Shown piece after piece: positions 1-11,678 of a stretch of DNA of 29,542 nucleotides (position 1 is the first letter of the stretch; each line of letters starts with the position of its first letter). The stretch is taken from NCBI GenBank assembly GCA_963533935.1, contig CAUSQL010000020.1, forward strand, positions 1 to 29,542. Reading direction: 5' to 3'. The stretch is from CAUSKK01 sp963533935 (GTDB lineage: Bacteria > Pseudomonadota > Gammaproteobacteria > Cardiobacteriales > Cardiobacteriaceae). The notes under the pieces were generated by a model. It was not told the origin of the DNA. It did not search any database and saw nothing but the letters and a program-made list of their open reading frames with translations. Position numbers and translations under genes: made by a program.

Positions 1-72
1 CTTCCCCTGTATGTAAATAATGCTTTTAATATGCGGGAAAAGCACTGCACGAAGGCGAAGAAACCGCCCGGC
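1..72. repeat. Partial REP-like palindromic units, cut by the window edge
   Basis: The first 25 bases read as the inner half of a plus-oriented unit of the family seen throughout this window (CTTCCCCTGTATGTAAATAA). They are followed by a degenerate minus-oriented long-core unit whose tail GCGAAGAAACCGCCCGG matches the long-core tails elsewhere. The array lies just downstream of ftsB, so it sits in the 3' region of the minus-strand eno-ftsB operon. The left part is missing because the window starts inside it. Confidence 0.6.
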
Positions 73-92
73 TTAACTTGAGTGCAAAGGAA

Positions 93-454
93 TTAAAGTT
101 CCGGCTGGCCTTCCCGCAGGACCTCGTCGAGGCCGGGAATGTCCGGCAGGCTGTTGAGGTCGACGCCGGTGGTGTAGACCAACACTTCCCCGTCGGCGAT
201 TTTGGAGAACTTCTCCCGCTGGAGAATTTCGTAGTGGCGGAAGTTCTGCACGGATTTCAGGCTTTCCGTCTCCCGGCGAATGCCGTCGTTGAACTTCTTA
301 ATGGATTGGTTGTAGCTGCGGTTTTTGTCGTTCTGGCTGGCGATTTCCGCCACCACCGCCTCGTTGCTGTCGCCGCGCTGGCGCAGAATCAAAAAGAGAA
401 AAATCAGTGCCCCTGTCAGAAACAGGAGCACGGTTTTCATAAAGATGTTTTGCA

Positions 455-455
<1 letters not shown>
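93..455 (-). CDS. ftsB: FtsB-like septum formation initiator (DivIC family)
   Basis: This 120-residue protein has a short N-terminal cytoplasmic tip, one membrane segment at about residues 8-24 (VLLFLTGALIFLFLILR) and a charged, coiled-coil-like region from about 30 to 75. That is the architecture of FtsB, a bitopic divisome protein that forms a complex with FtsL and FtsQ in the inner membrane and periplasm. The sequence is diverged, and the name rests largely on position: ftsB directly follows eno in many gammaproteobacteria. Its ATG shares one base with the eno stop codon (TAATG), so translation is probably coupled. A second ATG at residue 6 is an alternative start. It is slightly longer than E. 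coli FtsB (about 103 residues). ispD, the usual next gene, is not in the window. Confidence 0.7.
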
Positions 456-1750
<1,295 letters not shown>

Positions 1751-1811
1751 GGTTAATTTCCTTAATTGACGTTGAAAACATTTTTATAGCGCATTCACCG
1801 GCGCCACTTAA

Positions 1812-2624
1812 TTAACAGTCTTTAAGTACCTTGTCTAAGGCCTGGAGCCGTTCCAGCAGCTCGGCCATGGCCGCCAGCGGCACCGCGTTGGGGCCGTCGG
1901 ACAGGGCCTTATCCGGGTCCGGGTGGGTTTCCATGAAGACGCCGGCCACGCCCACCGCCACCGCCGCCCGGGCCAGGGCCGGCACGAACTGCCGCTGGCC
2001 GCCGGAGCTGGTGCCGAGGCCGCCGGGCTGCTGCACCGAATGGGTGGCATCGTAGACCACCGGCAGATTAAAGCCCTTCATCACCTCCAGGCTGCGCATG
2101 TCCGACACCAGATTGTTATAGCCGAAGCTGGCGCCCCGTTCGCAGAGGAGAATCTGCCGGTTGCCGGTGGCCAGCGCCTTCTTCGCCACCTGCTCCATGT
2201 CCCAGGGGGCGAGGAATTGGCCCTTCTTAATGTTCACCGGCCGGCCCTGGCTGCACACCCGCTGAATGAAGTTGGTCTGGCGGCAGAGGAAGGCCGGCGT
2301 TTGCAGCACGTCTACCACGCTGGCCACCTCGTCTAAAGGCGTGTCCTCGTGCACGTCGGTGATGATGGGCAGGGCCAGCTCCTCCTTCACCTTGCGCAGT
2401 ATCTTTAAACCGAATTCCAGGCCGTGGCCGCGGAAGCTGTCCAGGGACGAGCGGTTGGCCTTGTCGAAGGAGGATTTGTAAATCAGCTTAATGCCAAGGC
2501 GGCCGCAGATTTCCTTCAGGGTCTCCGCCGTGTGCATGGTCGTCGCCTCGTCCTCGATGACGCAGTTGCCGGCGATGAGGAAGAAGGGTTGGTCGTTGCC
2601 AACGGTAAAGCCGCAGAGGTTCAT
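1812..2624 (-). CDS. kdsA: Kdo-8-phosphate synthase, metal-dependent (class II) type
   Basis: KdsA condenses phosphoenolpyruvate with arabinose-5-phosphate to make Kdo-8-phosphate for lipopolysaccharide inner core. The 270 residues contain KSSFDKANRSS, FRGHGLE, DVHE, NIKKGQFLAPWDM, GYNNLVSDMRSL, YDATHSVQQPGG and METHPDPDKALSDGPN. The metal-ligand set of the class II enzymes is present as Cys21 (AGNCVIED), His195, Glu232 and Asp243. The E. coli, Pseudomonas and Neisseria enzymes have Asn at the Cys position and need no metal. The sequence resembles the Xanthomonas and Aquifex proteins as I recall them, but the usual Pro before the Cys is Asn here. The ATG overlaps the pyrG stop as ATGA, so the two are translationally coupled. 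Confidence 0.96.
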   Translation of the reverse strand: MNLCGFTVGNDQPFFLIAGNCVIEDEATTMHTAETLKEICGRLGIKLIYKSSFDKANRSSLDSFRGHGLEFGLKILRKVKEELALPIITDVHEDTPLDEVASVVDVLQTPAFLCRQTNFIQRVCSQGRPVNIKKGQFLAPWDMEQVAKKALATGNRQILLCERGASFGYNNLVSDMRSLEVMKGFNLPVVYDATHSVQQPGGLGTSSGGQRQFVPALARAAVAVGVAGVFMETHPDPDKALSDGPNAVPLAAMAELLERLQALDKVLKDC

Positions 2625-4273
2625 GGCTGCTCCTGGCAGGCGGCGATGAAGGACTGGAACAGCGGGTGGCCGCGCCGCGGCGTGGAATGGAATTCCGGGT
2701 GCGCCTGGCAGGCGATGAACCAGCGGTGCTGCGGCAGTTCCACCGCTTCTACCAGGCCGCTGTCGGCGGAGCGGCCGGAAATGACCAGGCCACCCGCTTC
2801 CAGGGCCGCCTCGTAGTTCTGATTCACCTCATAGCGGTGGCGGTGGCGCTCGCTGATGGAGTCGCTGCCGTAGATGGTGGCGATGCGGGAACCGGCCTTT
2901 AACTTAATGTTTAGGGCCCCCAGCCGCATGGTGCCGCCCAGGTCGCTGCCACTGTCGCGCACTTCCCGGGTGCCGTCGCCGCTGGTCCACTGGGCCATGA
3001 GGGCGATGACCGGCTCCAGGGGCCGACCGCGCAGCTGTTCGTTTAAATCCCGGTCCTCCTGCCATTCGGTGGAGCCGGCGTCGATGTTCAGCACGTTGCG
3101 GGCGTACTCGATGACCGCCAGCTGCATGCCCAGACAGATGCCGAGGAAGGGCACGTTATTTTCCCGGGCGTAGCGGATAGCCATCATTTTGCCCATGACG
3201 CCGCGGTGGCCGAAGCCGCCGGGCACCAGAATGCCGTGCACGTCGGCCAGCAGCCCCGGCCCCTCGTTTTCCAGATGGTTGGAGTCGATGTAGCGGATTT
3301 TCAGCTTGACCCCTTGATGGGTGCTGGCGGTCTGTAGCGCCTCATTTAGGGATTTATAGGCGTCGGGCAAATCCACGTACTTGCCGACCATGGCGATGGT
3401 GATGGTGTCGCTGGCCCGGTTCATCTGGTCGATGAGCCACTGCCACTGGCTGAGGTCGGCGGCTTCTAGGTTGTTTAGGCCGAAGTGGCGCAGAATGATG
3501 TCATCGACGCCCTGGCGCTGGTAGAGGGCGGGAATTTCGTAGATATTGGCCACGTCCGGCGCCTTGATGACCGATTCATAGGGCACGTTGGTGAAGAGGG
3601 AAATCTTCCGCCGCTCGCCGTCGGGAATATTGCGTTCGGTGCGGCAGATGAGCATGTCCGGACGAATGCCGATGGCGCCCAGTTCCTTAACGCTGTGCTG
3701 GGTGGGCTTGGTCTTCAGCTCCTTGGCCGAGGCCAGATAGGGAATTAAGGTCAGGTGGATAAACATGGCGCTGTGGCTGCCCAGCTCCAGGCCCATTTGG
3801 CGAATGGCCTCCAGGAACGGCAGCGATTCAATGTCGCCGATGGTGCCGCCCACTTCCACCAGGGCGATATCCTTGCCGGCAGCGGCCTGTTTAATGTGAT
3901 TTTTAATGGCGTCGGTGATGTGGGGAATGACCTGCACGGTCTTGCCGAGGTACTCGCCGCGCCGTTCCCGCTTGATTACCTCCGAATAGATGCGGCCGGT
4001 GGTGCAGTTATTGAAGCGGTTGGCCTGCATATTGACGAAGCGTTCATAGTGGCCCAGGTCCAAATCCGTTTCGGCGCCGTCCTCGGTTACGAAGACTTCG
4101 CCGTGCTGGTAGGGGCTCATGGTGCCCGGGTCCACGTTGATGTAGGGGTCTAATTTAATGAGAGTTACCACCAGGCCGCGCCCCTCCAGTAGAGCGCCGA
4201 TGGACGCGGCGGATATGCCCTTGCCCAGCGAGGAAACCACGCCGCCGGTTACGAAGATAAATTTTGTGGTCAT
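2621..4273 (-). CDS. pyrG: CTP synthase (glutamine-hydrolysing)
   Basis: PyrG aminates UTP to CTP using ATP and glutamine, the last step of de novo pyrimidine nucleotide synthesis, in the cytosol as a tetramer. The 550 residues show the N-terminal amidoligase domain (KFIFVTGGVVSSLGKGI, KLDPYINVDPGTMSP, HGEVFVTEDGAETDLDLGHYERF). The C-terminal class I glutamine amidotransferase domain has PGGFGHRG, the nucleophile motif FLGICLGMQ near residue 380 and the His/Glu pair in QAHPEF near the end. The length matches the family. It follows tilS with a 32-bp gap and overlaps kdsA by four bases (ATGA). The tilS-pyrG-kdsA-eno order is standard in gammaproteobacteria. Confidence 0.98.
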   Translation of the reverse strand: MTTKFIFVTGGVVSSLGKGISAASIGALLEGRGLVVTLIKLDPYINVDPGTMSPYQHGEVFVTEDGAETDLDLGHYERFVNMQANRFNNCTTGRIYSEVIKRERRGEYLGKTVQVIPHITDAIKNHIKQAAAGKDIALVEVGGTIGDIESLPFLEAIRQMGLELGSHSAMFIHLTLIPYLASAKELKTKPTQHSVKELGAIGIRPDMLICRTERNIPDGERRKISLFTNVPYESVIKAPDVANIYEIPALYQRQGVDDIILRHFGLNNLEAADLSQWQWLIDQMNRASDTITIAMVGKYVDLPDAYKSLNEALQTASTHQGVKLKIRYIDSNHLENEGPGLLADVHGILVPGGFGHRGVMGKMMAIRYARENNVPFLGICLGMQLAVIEYARNVLNIDAGSTEWQEDRDLNEQLRGRPLEPVIALMAQWTSGDGTREVRDSGSDLGGTMRLGALNIKLKAGSRIATIYGSDSISERHRHRYEVNQNYEAALEAGGLVISGRSADSGLVEAVELPQHRWFIACQAHPEFHSTPRRGHPLFQSFIAACQEQP

Positions 4274-4305
4274 GAAATTTTAAGCCTTAAGTTGAATCCA
4301 GAATT

Positions 4306-5541
4306 CTAACTGAAAAGCTCGCTATTTTCCGGCGCCCCCTGCCAGAACACCTGCAATTCCGGGTAGTTTTTGTGGTTGCCGCAGCCGCCAATCCACAGGC
4401 ATTCATTACCGGCCACCAGCAGCGGCCGCCGGCGGCGGTCGATGGGGTTAATTCCTTGATTTTGAAAGAAATTTTTCAAATTACTTGCATAGCGCTGGCC
4501 GGGCCGCTGGAAGTTGGCCCGCAGCGGATAGAGGCCCCAGCGCAGCTCGCGGTCGGCCGGGGCCTGTTCCACCCGTAAAGTCCCCAGCCCCGGCCAGTGA
4601 GTTAGCGGGCGAAAGGGCGGCGGCGGCGCCGGCTCTGCCTGGTCATAAACGTGGATAATCCCTTGATAATAAAGAATAATTTTCCCGGCCTGGGCCAGCT
4701 GCGGCAGGCCGGCGCCGCCCAAACTGGCAAGGAAAGCCGCCAGCCGCTGTTCCCCGAGAATCAGCTGGCGCCGTTGCAGCCAGCGGCGCAGCAGGGCCTT
4801 GGCCACTAGCCCGTTCTCCCGCGCCTGAATTTCGTCCCAGGGGAAGACGGCGCCGGGCAGCAGCCGGTCGAGGAAGTATTGCTGTAATTGCAGCGCCTCG
4901 CCGAGGTGGGCCACGGTGCGGTCGAGGGCGCGGTCGAAATGGCCGTAGTGCTGCGCCAGCGCCGGCAACACGGTCAGCCGCAGCCGGTTGCGGGCGTAGC
5001 GTTCGCTATCGTTGCTCGGGTCGTCGATGTAGGCCAGGCCGTGCTCTAGGCAGTAGGCGCTGATGGCCTCCCGGCTACAGGGCAGCAGCGGCCGCCAGTG
5101 TTCGCCGGCGCCGAAGGGTTTGCGCAGCGGCATGGCCGCCAGCCCGTCCAGGCCGGCACCGCGCAGCAGCTGGAGGAAGAAGGTTTCCCGCTGGTCGTCC
5201 CGCTGGTGGCCGGTGAGGAGGATTTCCCCCGGTCGCAGTAGGCGGGCTAAGGCGCCGTAGCGGCCGGCGCGGGCCTCGGCTTCGCTGTTTTTACCGCTGG
5301 GGGGCGGCAGAATTTCCTCAATGAATTCAATGGCATGGCCGGCGCAGAGCCGGCGGCAGAAGTCCGTCCACTGCTTGGCCTGGCCGCTCCATTGGTGATT
5401 GACATGGCAGGCGCGGAAATTCAGCCGGTGGCTTAGCAGGTGATGGAAGAGGGCCACGCTGTCGCGGCCGCCGGAGAGGGCGAGGAGGAAGTTTTTACCC
5501 CGGTAAAGCTGGGGATTTTGCTGCAGGTCGCTGTTTAACAT
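4306..5541 (-). CDS. tilS: tRNA(Ile)-lysidine synthase
   Basis: TilS attaches lysine to cytidine 34 of the CAU-anticodon tRNA-Ile, switching it from methionine to isoleucine identity; it is an essential cytosolic ATP-dependent enzyme. The N-terminal PP-loop motif SGGRDS is at residues 23-28. It is followed by the family segments ACHVNHQW, LLTGHQRDDQRETFFLQLLRGAGLDGLAAM and the RNRLR motif (YARNRLRLTVLPAL). The C-terminal half (from about residue 215) carries the less conserved tRNA-binding domains; the overall length of 411 is typical. It is the first visible gene of the minus-strand tilS-pyrG-kdsA-eno-ftsB series. accA, often upstream of tilS in related bacteria, is replaced here by a repeat array. 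Confidence 0.95.
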   Translation of the reverse strand: MLNSDLQQNPQLYRGKNFLLALSGGRDSVALFHHLLSHRLNFRACHVNHQWSGQAKQWTDFCRRLCAGHAIEFIEEILPPPSGKNSEAEARAGRYGALARLLRPGEILLTGHQRDDQRETFFLQLLRGAGLDGLAAMPLRKPFGAGEHWRPLLPCSREAISAYCLEHGLAYIDDPSNDSERYARNRLRLTVLPALAQHYGHFDRALDRTVAHLGEALQLQQYFLDRLLPGAVFPWDEIQARENGLVAKALLRRWLQRRQLILGEQRLAAFLASLGGAGLPQLAQAGKIILYYQGIIHVYDQAEPAPPPPFRPLTHWPGLGTLRVEQAPADRELRWGLYPLRANFQRPGQRYASNLKNFFQNQGINPIDRRRRPLLVAGNECLWIGGCGNHKNYPELQVFWQGAPENSELFS

Positions 5542-5573
5542 GGCCTAAGCATACGCCGCTTTGGGGCTTTAAA

Positions 5574-5825
5574 AAACATACAGGAGAAGCGCCCGAGCGT
5601 CAGCAAGGAAGCGTGAGGCCGTTAGGCCGAACAACCGCCCGGCTGTCGGTAAATGGCCGTTTACATGCAACGGGGCGCTTCAGCTGTTTGTATTTGGTGC
5701 ATTAATTACATACATGAGAAGTGCCCCATTGTTTGTAAATAAGGTTTTACAGACAGCGGGGCGCTTTAGCTGTTTGTATTTTCCCCCTTAATTACATACA
5801 TGTAAAGCGCCCGGCCGTCGGTAAA
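5574..5825. repeat. REP-like array A: five alternating palindromic units
   Basis: Five units alternate in direction as minus, plus, minus, plus, minus. Approximate bounds are 5574-5653 (long core), 5660-5695, 5704-5739, 5745-5780 and 5791-5825. Each has arms like TTTACAGACAG and CTGTTTGTAAA flanking a core that reads GGGCGCTT or GGGGCGCTT on the plus orientation. The first unit has a 46-bp insert at 5593-5638 between two CGC triplets, containing the hairpin GGCC-gtta-GGCC followed by GAACAAC. The array fills most of the 648-bp gap between tilS and clpB. It resembles a BIME (alternating REP elements). I see no open reading frame here that I would defend. Confidence 0.85.
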
Positions 5826-6019
5826 TTAACGATTAAGGCGAGAAATTAGTGCGAGGATTCGTGCCCTTAGGCGGGTTCTAGTAAAACCGTTGCGGTTAAG
5901 GCGTCTATATTGCGGACTGGGCCAACAATGCGGCCTTAAGCCCGCGCCGGTTTGAATATTAAGGTTACGCCACTCAAGGCAACATTCAGCGAGCCGAGGG
6001 CGTGTGATTTTCCAGCTTA
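5826..6019. other. Unassigned 194-bp spacer between two repeat arrays
   Basis: This stretch separates arrays A and B and contains no recognisable repeat unit, tRNA, promoter or terminator. A 66-codon minus-strand reading frame across it has no recognisable motif, no convincing ribosome site and runs into the flanking repeats, so I do not call it a gene. It contains several TTAAGGC-like words, which may be remnants of decayed spacers or older units. Confidence 0.4.
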
Positions 6020-6182
6020 AAAACATACAGGGGAAGCGCCCTGTTGTTTGTAAATAAGGTTTTTATCGACAGTAGGGCGCTTTAGCTGTTTGTATCTGTT
6101 ACTTTAATTACATACATATAAAGCGCCTGTCCGTCTGTAAATGGGCTTATACAAACGGACGGCCGCTTAGGTTGTCGGTAAA
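6020..6182. repeat. REP-like array B: four alternating palindromic units
   Basis: Four units alternate minus, plus, minus, plus at about 6020-6054, 6062-6094, 6108-6141 and 6149-6182. Spacers between outer ends are short (for example ATAAGG) and those between inner ends are AT-rich. The last unit has a GGCCGCTT core instead of GGGCGCTT and ends eight bases before the clpB stop codon, so the array lies in the clpB 3' region and would appear in its transcript unless termination occurs earlier. Confidence 0.85.
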
Positions 6183-6189
6183 TTAACCG

Positions 6190-8748
<2,559 letters not shown>

Positions 8749-8789
8749 AGAAATCTCCAGAAAGATGTTTAATGTTTAGTTAAACCAAT

Positions 8790-8817
8790 TAATGGGGCGG
8801 GCATTTCCGAATTCAAG
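8790..8817 (-). promoter_or_regulatory. Heat-shock (sigma-32) promoter of clpB
   Basis: On the minus strand the sequence reads CTTGAA (8817-8812), 14 bases, then CCCCATTA (8797-8790). The RpoH consensus is CTTGAA with a 13-15 base spacer and CCCCATNT, so this is a near-ideal match about 41 bp upstream of the clpB ATG. It predicts heat induction of clpB. The gap of 154 bp to the divergent rph is free of the palindromic repeats found in the other large gaps. Confidence 0.85.
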
Positions 8818-8902
8818 GAATTTTTTCGTGGCGGAGATACCACAAACGGCCCGGTTTATTTGCGTTATATTGCCCCGTTAATTTTTTTCAGAGAGTTAAG
8901 CA

Positions 8903-9619
8903 ATGCGGCCATCGGGCAGAAATAACGACCAATTACGCACCATCACCATTGAACGCCAGGTAAATTGCCACGCCGAGGGTTCCGCCCTCATCAAATGCGG
9001 CAATACCCACGTGCTCTGCACCGCCAGCGTGGAAGAGCGGGTGCCGCCCTTTTTAAAGGGTAAGAATCAGGGCTGGCTGACGGCGGAATATTCCATGTTG
9101 CCCCGCGCCACCCTGGAACGTTCCGTGCGCGAGGCGGCCCGCGGCAAGCAGCAGGGCCGCACCCAGGAAATTCAACGGCTCATCAGCCGGGCCCTGCGCG
9201 CCGTGGTCGATTTAAACGCGCTGAACGGCTATTCCATCACTTTGGACTGCGACGTGCTCCAGGCCGACGGCGGCACCCGCACCACTGCCATCAGCGGCGC
9301 CTTCGTTGCCCTGGCCGATGCCATTAAGACCATGATTCAGCAGAAAAAAATTAAGACCAATCCAATCCACGGCCAGCTGGCGGCGGTGTCCGTGGGCATT
9401 TACCGCGGCCACCCCATACTGGATTTGGAATATCTGGAGGATTCCGAGGCGGAAACGGACATGAACATCGTCATGAACGACGCCGGCGCCTTCATTGAAA
9501 TTCAGGGCACCGCCGAGGGTCACGCCTTCCGCCGCGACGAAATGGACGCCATGCTGGCCCTGGCCGACAAGGGTATTCGGGAAATTATGGAACTGCAGCG
9601 GCAGGCTCTGGGCCTATGA
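8903..9619 (+). CDS. rph: Ribonuclease PH
   Basis: RNase PH is a phosphate-dependent 3'-5' exoribonuclease that trims tRNA 3' ends in the cytosol as a ring-shaped hexamer. The 238-residue protein has exactly the E. coli length and aligns from the first residue (MRPSGRNNDQLR). It contains HAEGSALIKCGNTHVLC, FLKGKNQGWLTAEYSMLPRAT, REAARGKQQGRTQEIQRLI, TLDCDVLQADGGTRTTAI, DLEYLEDSEAETDMN and EIQGTAEG. Its stop overlaps the rdgB start (ATGA). A TATATT box at 8866-8871 could be its -10 element; I see no good -35. Confidence 0.98.
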   Translation: MRPSGRNNDQLRTITIERQVNCHAEGSALIKCGNTHVLCTASVEERVPPFLKGKNQGWLTAEYSMLPRATLERSVREAARGKQQGRTQEIQRLISRALRAVVDLNALNGYSITLDCDVLQADGGTRTTAISGAFVALADAIKTMIQQKKIKTNPIHGQLAAVSVGIYRGHPILDLEYLEDSEAETDMNIVMNDAGAFIEIQGTAEGHAFRRDEMDAMLALADKGIREIMELQRQALGL

Positions 9620-10194
9620 GGCAAATACTGCTGGCCAGCGCCAATGCGGGGAAAATCGCCGAGTTCGGCGCCCTGCTGGCGCCGCTGGGCCTGGAAATCA
9701 TTGGCCAGGACTATGAGGCGCCGGAGGAAACCGGCCTGAGCTTTCTCGAAAACGCCCTGGCCAAGGCCCGCTACGGCTGTGAAAGGCGCGGTCTACCCAC
9801 CCTGGCCGACGATTCCGGCCTGTGTGTGCCGGCGCTAAATTACGGCCCGGGCATTCATTCGGCCCGCTACTCCGGCGCCGGCGACCGGGGCAATAATGAG
9901 AAGCTGCTGGCGGAGATGACAGGTCAGGAAGACCGGCGCGCCTTTTACGTCTGCGTGCTGGTGCTAATGCGCCACGCCGCCGACCCGCTGCCGCTCATTG
10001 CCCAGGGCCGCTGGGCCGGAGTTATCGGCTGGGAACCGCGGGGCAGCAACGGCTTCGGCTACGACCCGCTGTTCTTTCTGCCGCCATTAAATAAAACCGC
10101 CGCCGAGCTGGATTCCGCCGAAAAAAATCGCCTTTCCCACCGGGGCCAGGCCCTCGCCCAATTAATTTCACAACTTGAAGTGGAGAAACTATGA
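9616..10194 (+). CDS. rdgB: RdgB/HAM1 non-canonical purine NTP pyrophosphatase
   Basis: RdgB hydrolyses dITP, ITP and XTP to the monophosphate, keeping deaminated purines out of DNA and RNA. The 192 residues show the substrate and phosphate motif ASANAGKIAEF at the N terminus, GLSFLENALAKAR, the metal and active-site segment LADDSGLCVPALNYGPGIHSARYSG, and FGYDPLFFLP. Length and domain order are normal for the family. It overlaps rph upstream and the slam gene downstream by ATGA at both ends, so all three should be made from one transcript with coupled translation. rph-rdgB adjacency is common in proteobacteria. Confidence 0.96.
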   Translation: MRQILLASANAGKIAEFGALLAPLGLEIIGQDYEAPEETGLSFLENALAKARYGCERRGLPTLADDSGLCVPALNYGPGIHSARYSGAGDRGNNEKLLAEMTGQEDRRAFYVCVLVLMRHAADPLPLIAQGRWAGVIGWEPRGSNGFGYDPLFFLPPLNKTAAELDSAEKNRLSHRGQALAQLISQLEVEKL

Positions 10195-11675
10195 ACAAGT
10201 CCCTATTTCTCATCGGTTTAATACTGGCCCAGGCTTCCTGGGCGCAAGATAGACAAATTCGTAACCCGGACGTGCACAACCAGGACGACCGCAGCCAGCA
10301 GCAAATCCGCCGCGAGGAGGAGGAAAACATTCGCCGCGCCAGCCTGCAGCGGGAGAATTTAAGCAGCGCCCAGGCGCCCATCAGCACCCGCTACAGCGAT
10401 GCGGAACTGGTGAAGAATCCGCAGCTGCTGGAGCAGCACTTCGCCCAGGCCCTGCAAAATCTGGACAAGGAGAAATTGCCGAAGCTGGTCAAGCTCTATA
10501 AACAGGTGCCGAACCGCGATGAATCGCTGGTGGAATGGGCCAATGCCATCATGCTGACGGATACGAACATGAACCAGTCAGTGGCCGCCTACCGCAAGCT
10601 GGCCGCCAACTTCCCGGACAACGACATCATTCGCTTCCAGCTGGCCAGCGTGCTGTTCTACAACCAGGAGTACGAGGCTTCCAAGGGGCAATTTGAGAAG
10701 CTGCGCAGCTCTAAGGGGGTTACTGCCAACGACCAGAAGGTCATTAACCGCTACATCGAGGCCATCGACAATAAGGACCGCTGGAATTTCTCCTTTAACG
10801 GCAGCTTCCTACACGACCCGAACCTGGGCAACGCGGCCAAGCAGGGCACCACCATGCAGCTGCCCAACGGTTCGTCCATTACCATGAGTTCGCCGCGGCA
10901 GCGGGGCACGGGCGTTGGGGCGGGCGTTGGTGCCAATAAGCAGTGGTCCCTGGGCGGCGGCCGCCACATCAATTTGGAAAGTAGTCTGAACGGCAAGTAT
11001 TACTGGAACAATAAGAAATTTAACGACCTGAACTTCTCCACCGGCCTGGGCTTCGGCTACAGCAATCCCATCTACGGGGTGGACGTAACCCCCTATTACG
11101 CCAAGCGCCTCTATGGCGGCGGCACCAGCGGTACCAGCAAGTTGAAGAGCTACACGGACACCTTCGGCGGTTCCGTGGCCGCCAACGCCTGGCTTAATCC
11201 GCAGTGGAAATACAACTTCTACTATGACGCCAGCTACACCCGCTACAACGAGGAGGGCTACGCCAAGCAGTACAACGGCCTCAGCCAGACGGTCAGCAAC
11301 GGGGTGATGTACTTCCCGAACCCGCGGCAATTCTGGTCGGCGGGGGTGGACTACACCCACAGCGGTGCCAAATCTAAAACCAACGCCTACGACCGGGTGG
11401 GCGGCCGCGTCGGCTGGGGCCAGGAATGGCCGCTGGGCATCAGCAGCCGCACGTCGCTGGGCTACGGCGTGCGCAACTACAAGGCGGTGGACTACCACGG
11501 CAAGAAGGAGCGCAAGGAGGAATTCACCGGCAGCCTGTCCCTGTGGCACAAGGCCATTCACTACCAGGGCTTTACGCCGCGGCTCACCCTCAGCTACCAG
11601 AGCACGGACAGCAACGTGCCCATTTCCAAGTTCGATAAATTCCAGGGCTTTGTGGAGCTGAATAAGAATTTCTAG
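10191..11675 (+). CDS. Slam-type surface lipoprotein assembly modifier (DUF560)
   Basis: Slam proteins sit in the outer membrane and help move lipoproteins to the cell surface. This 494-residue protein has a signal peptide (MNKSLFLIGLILAQASWA, cut before QD) and a helical TPR-like periplasmic region at about residues 75-185 (paired helices such as SLVEWANAIMLTDTNMNQSVAAYRKLAANFP). A C-terminal beta-barrel starts near DRWNFSFNGSFLHDPNLGN and ends in Phe (ELNKNF), the usual signal for barrel assembly. Length matches Neisseria Slam1 (about 490). It overlaps rdgB by ATGA, an unexpected partner, and no large surface lipoprotein lies next to it, so its client is unknown. It could be a Slam-like paralogue with another role. 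Confidence 0.85.
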   Translation: MNKSLFLIGLILAQASWAQDRQIRNPDVHNQDDRSQQQIRREEEENIRRASLQRENLSSAQAPISTRYSDAELVKNPQLLEQHFAQALQNLDKEKLPKLVKLYKQVPNRDESLVEWANAIMLTDTNMNQSVAAYRKLAANFPDNDIIRFQLASVLFYNQEYEASKGQFEKLRSSKGVTANDQKVINRYIEAIDNKDRWNFSFNGSFLHDPNLGNAAKQGTTMQLPNGSSITMSSPRQRGTGVGAGVGANKQWSLGGGRHINLESSLNGKYYWNNKKFNDLNFSTGLGFGYSNPIYGVDVTPYYAKRLYGGGTSGTSKLKSYTDTFGGSVAANAWLNPQWKYNFYYDASYTRYNEEGYAKQYNGLSQTVSNGVMYFPNPRQFWSAGVDYTHSGAKSKTNAYDRVGGRVGWGQEWPLGISSRTSLGYGVRNYKAVDYHGKKERKEEFTGSLSLWHKAIHYQGFTPRLTLSYQSTDSNVPISKFDKFQGFVELNKNF

Positions 11676-11678
11676 GGC

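Noticed and set aside
5826..6019. tRNA gene (a GGTTCTAGTAAAACC segment looks T-arm-like)
   Set aside because: The loop lacks the TTCRA pattern and no acceptor or anticodon stem can be formed around it.
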